DNA from: Natronobeatus ordinarius
GTDB lineage: Archaea; Halobacteriota; Halobacteria; Halobacteriales; Natrialbaceae
Length of the DNA stretch: 64,000 nt
Reading direction: 5' to 3'
Assembly: GCF_024362485.1 (NCBI RefSeq)
Contig: NZ_CP101456.1
Span: 1,178,001-1,242,000, forward strand
Positions 1 to 8,046 of this stretch are shown in pieces (within the stretch, counting starts at the first letter, position 1; each line of letters starts with the position of its first letter). Position numbers and translations under genes: made by a program. Under the pieces are notes generated by a model, which worked only from the letters and a program-made list of their open reading frames with translations, did not search any database and was not told the origin of the DNA.

Positions 1-599
1 GAGTGGACGTGGACGCCGTCGACGCTCATCGCCCGGAGCTGGTCGACGTAGGTGCCGGGGTCGGTTTCGTAACGGTCTGGCGGGACGTAATCGATCTGCC
101 TCGGGGCGTCGTGGGCCTCGAGCGCCTCGCGGTGTTCCTCGTCGAGCACCAGTGCGGGGTGGAGTCCGGAGACGGACGTGACCTCGTAGATGCCGCGGGA
201 GACGGCGTCGCGGACGATCTCGCGCGAGTCGGCGGGCGTCTTGGTGAAGCCAGCGGTCTCGCCGTCGTACTCGTGCTCGAAGGTGTGCGCCGAATCCTTG
301 AAGTTACAGAACAGACAGCCGACGGTGCAGGCCGTCGTCACGTTGTTGTTCAGGTTCGCGACGAAGGTCACCTCGTCGCCGACGACCTCCTGGCGTCGCC
401 TGTCGGCGGCCTCGAGTACCTGCTCTTTTCGTCGCCAGTCGATCCCCGCCACGTCGGTTCCCGTCGTCAGCAGCTCGACGCCGTCTTCGACCGTTAGCCG
501 GTCGCCGTTTCGTGCCTTCTCGAGGGCGTTCTCGAACGACTGGTCGGTTTCCGGTCGGTGGTCGAACTCGAGATCCGTCTCCGCCACCGGTCGGTCCAT
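1..599 (-). CDS. cofH: CofH, F420 (FO) synthase subunit 2, partial
   Basis: Radical SAM enzyme of coenzyme F420 synthesis. With CofG it joins a tyrosine-derived fragment to the diaminouracil precursor to make the deazaflavin FO. The reading frame starts with ATG at 599 (MDRPVAETDLEF) and runs off the left edge, so only about the first 199 residues are here. The radical SAM cluster motif CTVGCLFC (CxxxCxxC) lies near residue 92 and is followed by NFKD, as in haloarchaeal CofH; further on, GIYEVTSVSGLHPAL fits the family. CofG versus CofH is judged from the N-terminal sequence and could be confirmed from the missing part. No neighbour on its strand is visible in the window. Confidence 0.85.
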   Translation of the reverse strand, partial: MDRPVAETDLEFDHRPETDQSFENALEKARNGDRLTVEDGVELLTTGTDVAGIDWRRKEQVLEAADRRRQEVVGDEVTFVANLNNNVTTACTVGCLFCNFKDSAHTFEHEYDGETAGFTKTPADSREIVRDAVSRGIYEVTSVSGLHPALVLDEEHREALEAHDAPRQIDYVPPDRYETDPGTYVDQLRAMSVDGVHVH

Positions 600-735
600 C
601 GTGGATACGAATCCGTCACAGGGGCAAAAACGTGATGGATCGTCGGCCGTCGGCGGTCGAACTCGAGCGCGCTCCGGAACAGACCGAAAGCTTGTCGATG
701 GAACAGGAGAGTAAGGGAAAGTGAGGAGAGTCATA

Positions 736-861
736 ATGGCCAAAACGTACAACGGCATGCGAATGCCGGAGACGCAGGATAGCATACTGTTGTTCATCGC
801 GACGCTCGTCGTCGGCATTCTGTACGCGCTCGCGATCCTGACGATGGCGGGAGCCTTCTAA
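736..861 (+). CDS. 41-residue small membrane protein
   Basis: A short gene with a strong Shine-Dalgarno-like stretch (gtgaggag) 7 bases before the ATG. The product starts MAKTYNGMRMPETQD and then has one hydrophobic helix (about residues 17-38), ending GAF. That fits a single-pass membrane peptide with its N-terminus in the cytoplasm. I do not recognise the family. The ribosome-binding site and clean hydrophobic segment argue that it is translated. It stands alone between divergently read cofH and the amidotransferase gene. Confidence 0.6.
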   Translation: MAKTYNGMRMPETQDSILLFIATLVVGILYALAILTMAGAF

Positions 862-1021
862 CGGCTCGTCACGCCCGAACGGCTGACAGAGCGAGGGTCG
901 AACGGATCCGACGCTCCGTCCATCGAACTACATCCCAGGGTGAACCGACCGTCACGGAGCCGCCGGCAACGTCCGACCCGGGCAGAAAACCTATCCGTCG
1001 CGACTCACATGGATACGCCTA

Positions 1022-1750
1022 ATGACGGACGCCCGGATCGCCGTGCTGATCGCCGCCCACGAGGACCGGAACACGACGCGGAACTTCCGGCGCGAACTCG
1101 AGGGCTCCGTGAGCGAATTCCACGTCACCGAGGGGCAACTTCCGGCCGACTACGCCTACGACGCCGTCGTCGTCTCCGGCTCGCGGTCGTCGGTGTACGA
1201 CGACGAGGCGTGGATCCAGCCCACAAAGGCGTGGGTTCGCGGCGCGATCGACCGCGATCTGCCGTGTCTCGGCGTCTGCTGGGGCCACCAGCTGCTCGCG
1301 GACGTCCTCGGCGGCGAGGTCAGACACATGGGCGCCTACGAGATCGGCTACAGCGAGATCGAACGCCTCGGCGAGTCGCGACTCCTCGAGGGGATCGGCC
1401 GTCGGTTCTCCTGTTTTACCTCTCACGAGGACGCGGTTGTCGAGCTCCCACCCGGTGCGCGACCGCTGGCCGAGAACGAATACTCGAACCACGGATTCCG
1501 AAAAGATCGCGTCTTCGGCGTCCAGTTTCACCCCGAGTACGATCAGAAGACGGCGCGCGAACTGACGCTGCGTAAGGAGTTATCCGACGAGCGCCGCGAC
1601 CGGGTCCTCGCGAGCATCACCGAGGAGAACTACCGGGCGGCGTGTGCGGCGAAACTCGTCTTCGAGAACTTCCTCGAGTACGTTCGCGAGGTTCGGACGC
1701 TCGAGGTCGCAGCCGACGGTGATTCCGACGGCAAGGTCGTCGAATCGTAA
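1022..1750 (+). CDS. Class I glutamine amidotransferase-like protein
   Basis: A 242-residue stand-alone GATase1-fold protein related to the glutaminase half of GMP synthase. The nucleophile elbow GVCWGHQ places the catalytic Cys at residue 86, and the His/Glu pair of the triad is in HPEYD (His170, Glu172). The region GSRSSVYDDEAW (about 53-64) resembles the oxyanion strand of this family. Members hydrolyse glutamine to supply ammonia, or act on gamma-glutamyl compounds; the acceptor partner is not next door, so the substrate is unknown. The ATG start is at the beginning of conserved sequence. It is longer at the C-terminus than a bare GATase domain by about 40 residues. Confidence 0.85.
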   Translation: MTDARIAVLIAAHEDRNTTRNFRRELEGSVSEFHVTEGQLPADYAYDAVVVSGSRSSVYDDEAWIQPTKAWVRGAIDRDLPCLGVCWGHQLLADVLGGEVRHMGAYEIGYSEIERLGESRLLEGIGRRFSCFTSHEDAVVELPPGARPLAENEYSNHGFRKDRVFGVQFHPEYDQKTARELTLRKELSDERRDRVLASITEENYRAACAAKLVFENFLEYVREVRTLEVAADGDSDGKVVES

Positions 1751-1791
1751 CAGCCGTCGTTCCGTTACGATCTCCTCGGTGTGTCGACGAT

Positions 1792-2697
1792 TTACAGGAA
1801 GGAGACGTCCAGGAGATCGCGGGTCGGAACTTCGCCTTCGATTCGGGCGACCTCCTCGTCGATCTCGATCTCGATGTCCCGCCAGAAACGGAATACGTCA
1901 GCTTCACGCGTCCAGTCTTCGATGTCGCGTTCGCGTGGGTCTCGTTCGTCCAGGAACGTCAACACCAGTTCGGCCGTCGAGTCGTCTTCTCCGAGTGTGA
2001 CCGTATTTGCAATCCCGACGTGGTTTCGGAACCGCCCCCGTTCCGGCTCGGTCTCGTCGGTTGGTTCCTCTACCATTGCGAAGAACAGGTCTCCAATGGA
2101 GGCTTCGTCCATCAGTAGGTCGAAGTCGGCGTCGACGTCTCTGTAGTCGCGCCGCTCGCCGTTGTTCGTGTCGATGATGTCCTCTACGACGACAACTGGG
2201 TTCTCTTCTCGTCTATCGTGAGCAATGACCACTGTCCCATCGATAACTCCTGCGGCCCACCGTTCGTCACTGTGCTCGTACAGTTCGAACCCGTCGTACT
2301 CTCCTCGGGAGCGAAGCCCCTCCTGTCGGAGGTCGTCGTCGAGTTCCTCTGCGTCGATATCACCGACGATAACATTAAATCCGTCTGACCAGCCACCGGT
2401 CGTCACCCGATCCAGTTCATCTGCGTAGAACCGGGTGAAATCGTACTCGAATGAATCGCGAATGCGGCCCCAGTCATCTCTAGAGAACGACGTCGAATAC
2501 TCATCCAACGTCGAAGGTGAAAGCGACATGACAGGATACTGATCCGGAGCCCCAGCTAAATTGCGCGGATCGACGAGCCACTCTTCGACCTGGGACGCAC
2601 CACCTCCGGTGAGGCTGCTGAGACAACCCGCCAGCCCGATCGTCGAAGTCACTCCAACCGCAGCCCCCATTTTCAGGATCCTCCTTCTCGAAACCAT
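1792..2697 (-). CDS. Tat-exported lipoprotein, unknown function
   Basis: A 301-residue protein with a twin-arginine signal (SRRR) followed by a hydrophobic stretch and lipobox LAGC at residues 22-25. It should be exported folded and anchored by a lipid on Cys25. The mature part is acidic and has no domain I recognise; similar short lipoproteins are common in haloarchaea. A TATA-like box lies just upstream (2718-2730), giving a short leader and supporting the start at 2697. It is monocistronic: the next minus-strand gene is far away and the amidotransferase gene converges from the other side. Confidence 0.75.
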   Translation of the reverse strand: MVSRRRILKMGAAVGVTSTIGLAGCLSSLTGGGASQVEEWLVDPRNLAGAPDQYPVMSLSPSTLDEYSTSFSRDDWGRIRDSFEYDFTRFYADELDRVTTGGWSDGFNVIVGDIDAEELDDDLRQEGLRSRGEYDGFELYEHSDERWAAGVIDGTVVIAHDRREENPVVVVEDIIDTNNGERRDYRDVDADFDLLMDEASIGDLFFAMVEEPTDETEPERGRFRNHVGIANTVTLGEDDSTAELVLTFLDERDPRERDIEDWTREADVFRFWRDIEIEIDEEVARIEGEVPTRDLLDVSFL

Positions 2698-2717
2698 CAG
2701 TCCAAACTGAGTGTTTG

Positions 2718-2730
2718 AATTATAAATACT
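2718..2730 (-). promoter_or_regulatory. Promoter (TATA box) of the lipoprotein gene
   Basis: Read on the minus strand the sequence is AGTATTTATAATT, an archaeal TATA-type box about 20-33 bases before the ATG at 2697. It lies in an A/T-rich patch that stands out from the G+C-rich surroundings. Confidence 0.6.
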
Positions 2731-3359
2731 TTATTGGAAATAGATGATCTATCGATATGGTGTGTTATGACATGCACTGCCCGCCGTCTGTTGGATGTCG
2801 AGCCTTGGTCAAAAGATACCGGTGCAGTGAGGTGAGTACCTGGGCGGGTCGAGGTGAGCGTCTGCAATGCTCTACAGTACCAACTGAAACGGGTTACACA
2901 CAACTCGCAGCTGAACGGCCAGTACTGGCCGCTGGATCGCGAACAGGTGTGCACTGACTTCAGTGGCTACTATAGCCGGCCGAACGCACTGCACGTCATC
3001 GTCGTGTCTCTCGGTGCAATGAGTTGGTTCCCTCGAGCGCCCGTTCGCGAGCGCGAGCAATCCGGAACCAAACTATTTTGGAGTAATGGCTATGAGAATA
3101 CTCGACAATACGTCACGATAGGCAGGGAACCCTTGTTCGTTGCCCCCAGCGATCCTCTCCCCTGCCTCATCTCACTTTACAGTCCCACACTACCTACCGT
3201 TCAGTGAGCGTGTTGTCTCGCTCGGCCCAGATCGAGTGGCCGGGTGACGATGCGTGTTTCCCCCCTTTTCGGGTCCCGTCTGCCGGTAGCAACACGCTCA
3301 TCTGTCGACCCGTCTGACTGGCAGATATACTCGCGAGTCACTGATTCGCGCTCCATCCG
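2731..3359. other. Intergenic region with a dispersed hairpin repeat
   Basis: About 630 bases without a convincing gene. The open frames here lack haloarchaeal codon and acidic-residue bias. The stretch holds one copy of a structured repeat (2880-2969) that recurs near 35.75 kb, and otherwise nothing I recognise. Confidence 0.6.
2880..2969. repeat. Dispersed hairpin repeat, copy A
   Basis: Contains the perfect 16-base palindrome CGGCCAGTACTGGCCG (2916-2931). Before it comes a caactg-aacg-gttacacac block, and after it gaacaggtgtgcactgac then cagtggc. The same three blocks in the same order occur at 35746-35854 around a larger hairpin, so the two are diverged copies of one non-coding element. 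Confidence 0.6.
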
Positions 3360-4532
3360 ATGCGCTGGCGATACCGGGACACCGTCCTCACGCTCTGTAC
3401 ACTTGCCTTCTTCGCGACGATGGTCGCCCGGCTGGCGATCAGCCCAGTCGTCCCGGCGATCACCGACGAGTTCGCCGTCTCGAACTCCGTGATCGGCGTC
3501 GCGTTGACGGGGCTGTGGATGTCGTACTTCCTCTCGCAGTTTCCAAGCGGCGTGGCCGCCGACCGCTTCGGGGAGCGACCGATCATCCTCCTCGCGATCG
3601 GCGGCACGGCCGCCGCGAGTCTGTTCATCGCGCTCGCGCCCGTCTTCCCCGTCTTCGTCCTCGCGACGATCGCCCTCGGCTTCCTCGCCGGCCTCCACTA
3701 CAGCGTCGCGACGGCGCTGTTGAGCCGCACCTACGACGACATCGGCACCGCCATCGGACTCCACAACGGCGGCGCGCCCGCCGCGGGCCTGATCGCCCCC
3801 GTCCTCGCCGCCTGGATCGGCGTCACCTACGGCTGGCGGCCCGCGGTCGCTCTCGGGACGCTCTTTGCCGTCCCTATCTTCGTTCTGTTCGCCTGGCGCG
3901 TCCGGCCCACGCCGCCGCGTCGTCCCGACCAACCGATGGGCGACCGATTCGAGCTGGGACCCGTCCTCGAGTTGCTCTCCCGGCGACAGATCGCTTTCAC
4001 GGTCTGTCTCTCGATCCTGTGTGCGTTCGTCTGGCAGGGAACCGCCTCGTTTCTCCCGACGTTCCTCGTCGAACACCGGGGCTACTCGACGGAACTCGCC
4101 GGCCTCGTCTTCTCGGCGTACTTCGTCGTTCACGGGGTCACGCAGGTCGGTATCGGCGCTGCCTCCGATCGGTACGGCCGCCAGCCCACGGCGGCGGGCT
4201 GTGCGCTGGTCGCGGCCGTCGGATTCGCACTCTTCGTCGCCGGGTCCGAACCCGTGACGGTGGTCGCGGCCGTCGTCCTCGTGGGCACTGGAATGGGCTG
4301 GAGCGCCGCACTGTTGCCCCGCTTCATGGACCTGCTCTCCGAAGCCGAACGTGGGGCTGGCTTCGGCCTCGTCAGGACCGTCTACGGCGTCGTCGGCGCG
4401 CTCGGCTCTGTCGGCACGGGGCTGTTCGCCGACCTCTTCGGCTGGGGCGTCGCCTTCCTCGTTCTGGCCGGCCTCCTCTCGATGGTCCTCCTCGCGCTCG
4501 TCGCGAACCTGGTGCTCTCGCTGGGGTACTGA
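3360..4532 (+). CDS. MFS transporter
   Basis: A 390-residue major facilitator superfamily permease with about 12 hydrophobic segments. The signature between helices 2 and 3 reads GVAADRFGERP (about residues 64-74). The matching loop in the second half is ASDRYGRQP (about 267-275), as expected from the internal duplication. The substrate cannot be told from sequence; the overall look (drug:H+ antiporter / sugar-like clade, ~400 residues) fits a proton-coupled exporter or importer. ATG start at 3360 matches the start of helix 1. It stands alone on the plus strand; the small SHOCT gene follows 67 bases later. Confidence 0.85.
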   Translation: MRWRYRDTVLTLCTLAFFATMVARLAISPVVPAITDEFAVSNSVIGVALTGLWMSYFLSQFPSGVAADRFGERPIILLAIGGTAAASLFIALAPVFPVFVLATIALGFLAGLHYSVATALLSRTYDDIGTAIGLHNGGAPAAGLIAPVLAAWIGVTYGWRPAVALGTLFAVPIFVLFAWRVRPTPPRRPDQPMGDRFELGPVLELLSRRQIAFTVCLSILCAFVWQGTASFLPTFLVEHRGYSTELAGLVFSAYFVVHGVTQVGIGAASDRYGRQPTAAGCALVAAVGFALFVAGSEPVTVVAAVVLVGTGMGWSAALLPRFMDLLSEAERGAGFGLVRTVYGVVGALGSVGTGLFADLFGWGVAFLVLAGLLSMVLLALVANLVLSLGY

Positions 4533-4599
4533 CGGCTCCGACTCGAGTATTCACCTCATCCGTGTAAGGTATTTGCTCCTCGAGCACCCAGGAGGGAAC

Positions 4600-4998
4600 A
4601 TGAGACTCCGTACCGTCGCGTTTGCGTTCACCGGACTTATCGCCGTGCTCGTCGCGGTGAGCGTGCTGTTGACGCTGCTATTGCTCGTCGTCAAGCTGCT
4701 GACGGCGCTGCTCATCCCCCTGGTGACGCTTTCGGTACTGCTCCTCGCGCTGATCGGCTCCTACCGCGTGTTCATCTGGTCACGTCGACGTTCCGCGTCG
4801 GACGACGCCGACGCGGCGAGCGCCTCCGAAGAGCTGACGACCGACGCCCACCTCGAGCGACTCCGTGAGCAGTACGTCGCCGGCGAACTCACCGAGTCGG
4901 AGTATGAACGGAAACTCGAGCGAGTCCTCGGTACGGAGCCACTGGAGTCGACCGACGGGACGTCCAACCGAAGCCGGTCACTTTCGAGGCGACACTGA
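4600..4998 (+). CDS. Membrane protein with C-terminal SHOCT domain
   Basis: A 132-residue protein: an N-terminal hydrophobic region with two closely spaced helices (about residues 5-60), an acidic linker, then a short C-terminal SHOCT (DUF2078) motif at about 87-113 (LERLREQYVAGELTESEYER). SHOCT segments sit at the ends of many membrane and secreted proteins and are thought to mediate oligomerisation or assembly; no enzyme activity is implied. The ATG at 4600 has a good ribosome-binding site (aggaggg) directly before it, so the long upstream extension of this frame, which overlaps the MFS gene, is rejected. Confidence 0.75.
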   Translation: MRLRTVAFAFTGLIAVLVAVSVLLTLLLLVVKLLTALLIPLVTLSVLLLALIGSYRVFIWSRRRSASDDADAASASEELTTDAHLERLREQYVAGELTESEYERKLERVLGTEPLESTDGTSNRSRSLSRRH

Positions 4999-5085
4999 CC
5001 GACCGGTCCTCGCCACCGTGTGCCAGCACCGTCTCGGGGCCGTCGACCGTCGGGCTTAACCCGTCTCGCTGGTATCGTACGACCG

Positions 5086-6153
5086 ATGCAGCGACTGCAC
5101 GCCCGCTATCCGTTCCTCGAGGTCGCCCGCGAGTCGGTCGCGGCGGCGGCCGTCGACCTCGCAGCGGTCGTCGAACAGGATCGGGACGTGGTCGACCGCG
5201 CCGCCGAACGGGTTCACACCGCCCTCGAGGACGGCCACACGGGCGAGCCGCGGCTGGACGCACGCACCGAGTTACTCTCCTACCCCGTCGCGCGGGTACT
5301 CGTCTCGCTCGTCGACGAACGAGTGCTCGTCCGACGGTACGCCCGCGCGGAGGCGGCCACGGCGTACGACCGGTTTACGGCCGACCTCGCGGACACGACC
5401 GAGCTCAAGAGCGTCGAGACGACCGGCCTCGACCGCGAGACGCTGCTCGCGGAGTTCGACCTTGAGTCGGCCGTCAGGGAGACCGACGACGGCTACCGGG
5501 TCGACGTCGGGGCGTACCTCACCCTCGCCGCGGACCTGTGGGGCGACGAGTGGCGACTCGTCAACCGGGCGCTGGCAGACGGCGAGGTGCCGGTCGACGA
5601 AGGCGAACTGCTCGAGCTCCTGCGCGAGGCGATCCGCGAGCGAATCGAGGACGGCCTGCCGTTCGAGGTGCCCGAGGCGATCGCGACGGCGCTCGAGGCA
5701 GAGGTCGAGGCGATTCGGGACGCGCTCGCCGACCTCGATCTCACCCGCGAGATCGACACCGTCGTCCCCGACCTGTTCCCGCCGTGTATGAAGGCCTTGC
5801 TCGACGACGTCCAGAAAGGTGAGCACCTCCCACACCACTCCCGATTTGCGATCACCTCGTTCCTGGCCAGCATCGGGATGGGTACCGACGAGATCGTCGA
5901 CCTGTATCGAGTGAACTCTTCGTTCGGCGAGGAGATGACCCGTTACCAGACCGACCACATCCGCGGGGAGACCTCGCCGACTGAGTACTCGCCGCCCTCG
6001 TGTGCGACGATGCAGTCCTACGGCGACTGCGTGAACAAAGACGACCTCTGTGAGCGGATTCCCCACCCGATGGCCTACTACGAGCGGCGGCTGGACGACG
6101 CCGACGACGACGACCTCGAGGACTGGCGCGAGGCGCGGGCCGACGACGACTGA
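5086..6153 (+). CDS. priL: DNA primase large subunit PriL
   Basis: Regulatory, Fe-S-containing subunit of the archaeal/eukaryotic-type primase, which with PriS makes RNA primers at the replication fork. The 355-residue product has an alpha-helical N-terminal half and the conserved C-terminal Fe-S domain. Four cysteines suited to a [4Fe-4S] cluster are visible: Cys234 (FPPCMKALL), Cys306 (PPSCATM), Cys315 (YGDCVNK) and Cys322 (DLCER). The segment HHSRFAITSFLASIGM is typical of PriL. I chose the ATG at 5086 because it starts the conserved sequence (MQRLHARYPFLE); the frame extends upstream without similarity. PriS is not in the window. Confidence 0.93.
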   Translation: MQRLHARYPFLEVARESVAAAAVDLAAVVEQDRDVVDRAAERVHTALEDGHTGEPRLDARTELLSYPVARVLVSLVDERVLVRRYARAEAATAYDRFTADLADTTELKSVETTGLDRETLLAEFDLESAVRETDDGYRVDVGAYLTLAADLWGDEWRLVNRALADGEVPVDEGELLELLREAIRERIEDGLPFEVPEAIATALEAEVEAIRDALADLDLTREIDTVVPDLFPPCMKALLDDVQKGEHLPHHSRFAITSFLASIGMGTDEIVDLYRVNSSFGEEMTRYQTDHIRGETSPTEYSPPSCATMQSYGDCVNKDDLCERIPHPMAYYERRLDDADDDDLEDWREARADDD

Positions 6154-6163
6154 CGGCGTCGCG

Positions 6164-6433
6164 CTACGATTCGATCTTCTCGACGATCTCTCGCGCCTGC
6201 TGCTCGGCCGTTTCCTCGCCGACGTGCTTCTCGATCAACACGCTGGTGACCTCCCAGTCGTCCTCGTCCTCGAGCCGTCCGGTGCGTACCTCGCTGGCCT
6301 CCGAGACGGACTCCGCTGGGTCCTTCGCCCAGTCTGGCGTTCGGATCTCGTCGTACCGATCCGGATCGCGAAATCGGACGTGGACGTAGCCACCTTCAGT
6401 CTCGACCTTCTCGACGGCTGGTGGCTCGCCCAT
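6164..6433 (-). CDS. Conserved haloarchaeal protein, 89 residues
   Basis: A small acidic protein starting MGEPPAVEKVETEGGYVHVR. It has alternating strand-like residues in the first half and a helical C-terminus (EETAEQQAREIVEKI). I do not recognise a domain and cannot assign a function. The ATG at 6433 is preferred over much longer upstream extensions because the extension is arginine/serine-rich and antisense to the next gene. It converges with priL, ending 10 bases from it. Confidence 0.65.
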   Translation of the reverse strand: MGEPPAVEKVETEGGYVHVRFRDPDRYDEIRTPDWAKDPAESVSEASEVRTGRLEDEDDWEVTSVLIEKHVGEETAEQQAREIVEKIES

Positions 6434-6668
6434 GGCGGTTCCACTCCATCGGGAGACATACGTCTCGGCCCTGAATGTACCTCGTCGAGAGAACGGACAG
6501 GTGGTCGTCGACCGTTCGGCCGACGGGTGCGAATCCATCACCGGACGATCTATGGAGTCTCGACGCTCGCCCGCTCGGCCCATCGACGAGGCCGTCCAGT
6601 CGTTCGGTACGCGACGGCGGGCACACTCGTGCAGGACGCTTACTGGCGGCGACGCCCAACGGCCAGCT

Positions 6669-6914
6669 ATGGAGACGCCACCCGAACTCGAAGCAGCCGC
6701 GGGCAACCGCGACGACGTCGCGATCGCCGTCCGCGAGTACGACGACGAGACCATCGTCACGGTCGATTTCGGCCCCGTCATCGGCGAGCCGACGCTCGAC
6801 GTGGTCGACGACACGGCGATCGTCGTCGTCGACGGGACGCACCTCGAGTTCGACGTCCCGCCCGAGGCGACCGACGTCATCGTCAACGACGGAATCCTGA
6901 CGATTCGTGGCTGA
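6669..6914 (+). CDS. Small beta-rich protein, Hsp20-like fold possible
   Basis: An 81-residue acidic protein starting METPPELEAAAGNRDD. Its alternating beta-type pattern ends in a VPPEATDVIVNDGILTIRG tail. That ending resembles the last strands of alpha-crystallin/Hsp20 proteins (...NGVLTI), so a short Hsp20-like beta-sandwich is possible, but at 81 residues it lacks part of the normal domain. Similar small proteins are widespread in haloarchaea with no known role. The start at 6669 leaves out a basic upstream extension. Confidence 0.6.
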   Translation: METPPELEAAAGNRDDVAIAVREYDDETIVTVDFGPVIGEPTLDVVDDTAIVVVDGTHLEFDVPPEATDVIVNDGILTIRG

Positions 6915-6964
6915 CTCGCGTCCATCTCGTCGCTACGCGTCGCTCGCAGGTGTTGAATCACGAC

Positions 6965-6989
6965 ACGCCAGGACTGGGATTTGAACCCA
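6965..6989 (-). repeat. Detached copy of the tRNA-Ser 3' end (att-like)
   Basis: These 25 bases are identical to 7108-7132, the T-arm and acceptor 3' half of the tRNA-Ser gene. The copy lies 143 bases beyond the gene's 3' end. With the structured sequence between them, it looks like a target duplication left by an element that integrates at tRNA 3' ends. Confidence 0.75.
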
Positions 6990-7107
6990 TAGGAAGACGT
7001 TCCGGGCGTGCGGCCTCACTTCGTTCGGCCGTTCCGGGGCTGCGACTTCCAGGGCCTCAAATCCCACTCGTTCGGTTCCTGCCGCTCACGAGTTGTTCGC
7101 GGCAGAA
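6990..7107 (-). mobile_element. tRNA-flanking structured element (Ser copy)
   Basis: About 118 bases between the tRNA-Ser gene and its duplicated 3' end. In the tRNA direction it has a hairpin (CTGCCGC...GCGGCAG), then GGGATTTGAGGCCC (a T-arm-like sequence in the opposite sense), a second hairpin region, and CGTCTTCC before the duplicate T-arm. The same order of parts occurs after tRNA-Gly (54647-54747). No protein is encoded, so it would be a non-autonomous element or remnant. Confidence 0.5.
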
Positions 7108-7108
7108 A

Positions 7109-7190
7109 CGCCAGGACTGGGATTTGAACCCAGAATCCCGAAAGGGAACACGCTTTCCAGGCGTGCGCCTTACCGTTCGGCCATCCTGGC
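7109..7190 (-). tRNA. tRNA-Ser (anticodon GGA)
   Basis: An 82-nt class II tRNA. The acceptor stem pairs GCCAGGA with TCCTGGC, with discriminator G. The anticodon stem CACGC/GCGTG closes loop CTGGAAA, giving anticodon GGA (Ser UCC/UCU). A long variable arm with CCC/GGG pairing identifies serine, and the T-arm is CTGGG-TTCAAAT-CCCAG. No intron. CCA is not encoded. Its 3' end is duplicated 143 bases downstream. Confidence 0.96.
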
Positions 7191-7253
7191 TCACTCGAAC
7201 GTAGCGGGGTCGGTCGTTTAACTGTTACGAGAAGCGCCCGCGCCGTCGGCGGT

Positions 7254-7475
7254 TCACTTCCGGGCTCGTTCTGCCGCCCACTCGGCGATTCGGTACTCGA
7301 GGACGTACGCGCTCGCGGCGGCGCCGGCCCCGACGAGGAGGGCGACGGCCGCCCCCTGGATGATCGTCACAAGCGGGCCGGCGACGAGGGCGTACCCCTG
7401 GGCGAGCACGAGAAAGGACAGAACGCCCACCGCGCCCCACAGGAGTGCCGATTTGACGCGGCGGTTCACGCTCAC
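7254..7475 (-). CDS. Small two-helix membrane protein
   Basis: A 73-residue protein with two hydrophobic helices (about residues 8-30 and 36-60) and a basic C-terminus. Its ATG overlaps the stop region of ridA by 4 bases, so the two are translated from one mRNA. The family is conserved in haloarchaea as far as I can judge, but its function is unknown; co-transcription with ridA does not by itself define a role. Confidence 0.65.
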   Translation of the reverse strand: MSVNRRVKSALLWGAVGVLSFLVLAQGYALVAGPLVTIIQGAAVALLVGAGAAASAYVLEYRIAEWAAERARK

Positions 7476-7852
7476 TCGAGGCTGGCGATCGCTTCGACCT
7501 CGACGCCGACGCCCTTCGGGAGGTTCGCCACCTCGACGGCGCTGCGGGCCGGCGGCTCCTCGTCGAAGTAGCCCGCGTAGGTCTCGTTCATCTCCTCGAA
7601 GTCATCGATGTCGCCGAGGAATACCGTCACCTTGAGGACGTCCTCAGGGCTCGCGCCACCCTCCTCGAGGACGGCGACGAGGTTGTCGAGCGCCTGTTCG
7701 GTCTGGGCGGTGATCGATTCGTCGGCGAGCAACTCGCCGTCGGTGGTCAGCGGAATCTGGCCCGCGGTGAACAGCAGCGAGCCGTTCGTCGTTGCCTGGC
7801 TGTACGCCCCGACCGCCTCGGGAGCCTCGTCGGTGCTGACGATGCGTTTCAT
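7472..7852 (-). CDS. ridA: RidA family enamine/imine deaminase
   Basis: A 126-residue YjgF/YER057c/UK114 protein. RidA proteins form trimers that hydrolyse reactive enamine/imine intermediates such as 2-aminoacrylate made by PLP enzymes, protecting other enzymes. Key features visible: N-terminal PEAVGAYSQA, FTAGQIPL, the conserved Arg103 in PPARSAVEV that binds the carboxylate, and a C-terminal VEVEAIA strand with the conserved Glu120. Length is normal for the family. It is the first gene of a two-gene operon with the small membrane protein (4-base overlap). Confidence 0.93.
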   Translation of the reverse strand: MKRIVSTDEAPEAVGAYSQATTNGSLLFTAGQIPLTTDGELLADESITAQTEQALDNLVAVLEEGGASPEDVLKVTVFLGDIDDFEEMNETYAGYFDEEPPARSAVEVANLPKGVGVEVEAIASLE

Positions 7853-8046
7853 GACGCAACCGTCGTCGCGATCACCCTTAAAAGGCGGCGGAACGCGTCG
7901 CGGCGTTGTGGCGGCCCGGACGGGCCGGTGACGGCACCGGTTGACGGTGGAGTCGAACGGCTGTACCGTCGACCCGAGGAGAGCGTTTTTGCCCCGTTGC
8001 GTGGTACGACCCCGGTACGTCCTGGGGAGACCCGGACGGCGAACGA

